Notes under the pieces: generated by a model
Seen by the model: the letters and a program-made list of their open reading frames with translations, nothing else
Databases searched by the model: none
Told to the model about the DNA's origin: nothing
In this document: piece after piece, positions 14,301-15,205 of the stretch
Position numbering within the stretch: position 1 is the first letter of the stretch
Layout: each line of letters opens with the position of its first letter
Program-made: the position numbers and the translations under genes
DNA from: an uncultured Thermoanaerobacteraceae bacterium
GTDB taxonomy: Bacteria; Bacillota; DSM-12270; Thermacetogeniales; Thermacetogeniaceae
Direction of reading: 5' to 3'
Length of the DNA stretch: 15,205 nucleotides
Assembly: GCA_937914965.1 (NCBI GenBank)
Contig: CALGIY010000069.1
Coordinates: forward strand, 1 to 15,205

Positions 14301-14753
14301 ATGGGACTGTTTACTGGGATTGAAATAAGCAGCAGCGCTCTGACCGCCCAGAGGCTGCGGATGGATATCATCTCGAACAACATTGCCAATGAAGGAACCA
14401 CCAGGTCCGGGCAAGTTGACCCTAATGGGAGACCGGTACCCTACCGGAGGGAGTATCCCGTTTTTGAAGCAGGAGTACCTTTTACCACCTATTTAAAAGG
14501 ATTGGGAACCAAGGATGCCAATCCTGGAGTCAAGGTTAAGGCTATTCTAGAAGACAACTCCCCCTTCCCACTGGTCTATAAACCGAACCATCCAGATGCA
14601 GACCTGGAAGGGTATGTAAAAATGCCGAATGTTAATGTGATGCAGGAGATGGTGGACCTAATCGATGCCAGCCGGGCCTATGAGGCTAGTATTTCAGCTT
14701 TGAATGCCTCAAAGGAAATGAGCATCAGGGCGATCGAGATCGGGAAAAAATAA
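14301..14753 (+). CDS. flgC: Flagellar proximal rod protein FlgC
   Basis: This 150-residue rod protein has the N-terminal motif LRMDIISNNIANEGTTRSGQ (19-38) and the C-terminal rod helix (VMQEMVDLIDASRAYEASIS). The GQVDPNGRPVPYRREYPVFE segment is typical of FlgC. GGTGA at 14291-14295 serves as ribosome site five bases before the ATG, inside the end of flgB. Confidence 0.94.
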   Translation: MGLFTGIEISSSALTAQRLRMDIISNNIANEGTTRSGQVDPNGRPVPYRREYPVFEAGVPFTTYLKGLGTKDANPGVKVKAILEDNSPFPLVYKPNHPDADLEGYVKMPNVNVMQEMVDLIDASRAYEASISALNASKEMSIRAIEIGKK

Positions 14754-14777
14754 ATATTTTTATGGAGATGTTTTGAG

Positions 14778-15074
14778 ATGTTGATCCAGGATCTAGGGCC
14801 AGTACTGTTTCCGAAACAAGATACTGAAAGCGCTGGTGCAGTTCAAAAGGGAACTGAATCCTTTCAGGATATACTTCTCATGGCTGTCAACAAAGTAGAT
14901 ACCCTGCAAAAGGATGCGGAGATGAAAGCATGTGAAGTGGCCATGGGAGATGCAGGCAGCTTTCATCAGGCTGTTGTTGCTTCAGAAAAGTCAATGCTGG
15001 CTTTGCAGCTTACTGTTCAAGTGCAAAATAAAGTCGTAGAGGCCTATAACGAAGTGATGCGCATGCAGATTTAG
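14778..15074 (+). CDS. fliE: Flagellar hook-basal body complex protein FliE
   Basis: FliE joins the MS-ring to the rod. The protein has 98 residues, typical for the family. It has a helical C-terminus (SFHQAVVASEKSMLALQLTV and QNKVVEAYNEVMRMQI), a hallmark of FliE. It follows flgC by 24 bases. In most Firmicutes fliF-fliG come next; here a repeat copy starts 10 bases after the stop and fliF-fliG are 6 kb upstream. ATG 14778 is used, with a modest GGAG at 14764-14767. Confidence 0.93.
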   Translation: MLIQDLGPVLFPKQDTESAGAVQKGTESFQDILLMAVNKVDTLQKDAEMKACEVAMGDAGSFHQAVVASEKSMLALQLTVQVQNKVVEAYNEVMRMQI

Positions 15075-15084
15075 TGGTTGCTGG

Positions 15085-15205
15085 TTAGTGTCGCGGGGAC
15101 GATCCTTTTGACAAACTAACTGGCCGCGTGATCGCAGGGATAGTTCTGCTGTCGTGTTAACCCTACGGAGAGAAGTAGGAGATAATCGGAACTAAAGCAA
15201 TAAAG
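15085..15205 (-). repeat. Dispersed repeat copy D (runs off the window)
   Basis: It begins with TTAG plus the palindrome TGTCG ... TGACA at 15089-15113, flanked by CTAA at 15116-15119. It then matches the reverse complement of copy B block by block (AACTAACTG, GTGATC, CAGGGATAG, TCTGCTGTC, TGTTAA). It ends CTAAAGCAATAAAG at the window edge; the conserved CCAGGTAC end is expected just outside. Compared with B it lacks an internal stretch of roughly 75 bases. Confidence 0.82.

Noticed and set aside
4659..15205. CRISPR array interpretation of the repeats
   Set aside because: The copies are far apart, in both orientations and variable in length, with genes between them; there are no regular spacers.

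Overview
This window comes from an anaerobic Gram-positive bacterium, most likely a motile Clostridia of the Peptococcaceae/Desulfotomaculum kind. That placement rests on three things: a selenocysteine-containing amino-acid reductase, Firmicutes-type flagellar genes (FlhO/FlhP-like rods, FlhF/FlhG, a YvyF-like zinc protein), and strong purine-rich ribosome binding sites paired with many TTG and GTG starts. All supported genes are on the + strand.

Region 1 (1-2351) is the end of a glycine/sarcosine/betaine reductase component B locus. It holds the proprotein of the pyruvoyl subunits (cut by the left edge) and the selenoprotein subunit, whose in-frame TGA at 2036-2038 encodes selenocysteine. 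A strong intrinsic terminator closes it. Because no grdA lies between the two subunits, a sarcosine or betaine type is favoured over the glycine type, though the substrate is not proven. Region 2 (2352-4657) holds a sodium:neurotransmitter-symporter-family transporter, a 367-base gap with hairpins, and a RidA/YjgF-family protein starting at GTG 4202. The transporter may feed the reductase, and RidA may handle reactive enamine/imine by-products; both links are inferred from position.

Region 3 (4658-10930) opens the flagellar genes: a yvyF-like zinc/HTH protein behind a candidate sigma-D promoter, then a tight run of fliN (with a FliM-like N-terminal peptide), flhF, flhG, fliF and fliG. An intrinsic-terminator-like hairpin sits just before fliN. 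Region 4 (10931-12794) has the rod proteins flgF/flhO and flgG/flhP. Region 5 (12795-15205) has a clear sigma-A promoter, an unrecognised HTH protein, and flgB-flgC-fliE. The usual flgB-flgC-fliE-fliF-fliG order is broken here: fliF-fliG lie upstream with flhF-flhG, and fliE is last in the window before a repeat.

The least explained content is a family of five dispersed, structured non-coding repeats: about 4659-4710, 5450-5661, 10928-11124, 12866-12955 and 15085-15205 (running off the edge). The two long copies are about 200 bases. They have one conserved end (CCAGGTAC or its complement), internal blocks, and the other end is a roughly 25-29-base palindrome around a GGGACGGTTCT-like core. 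All five lie just downstream of a stop codon, in both orientations, and one supplies the fliG stop codon itself. They look like a non-autonomous mobile or REP/MITE-like family that may have been co-opted as transcription terminators. No transposase is in the window.
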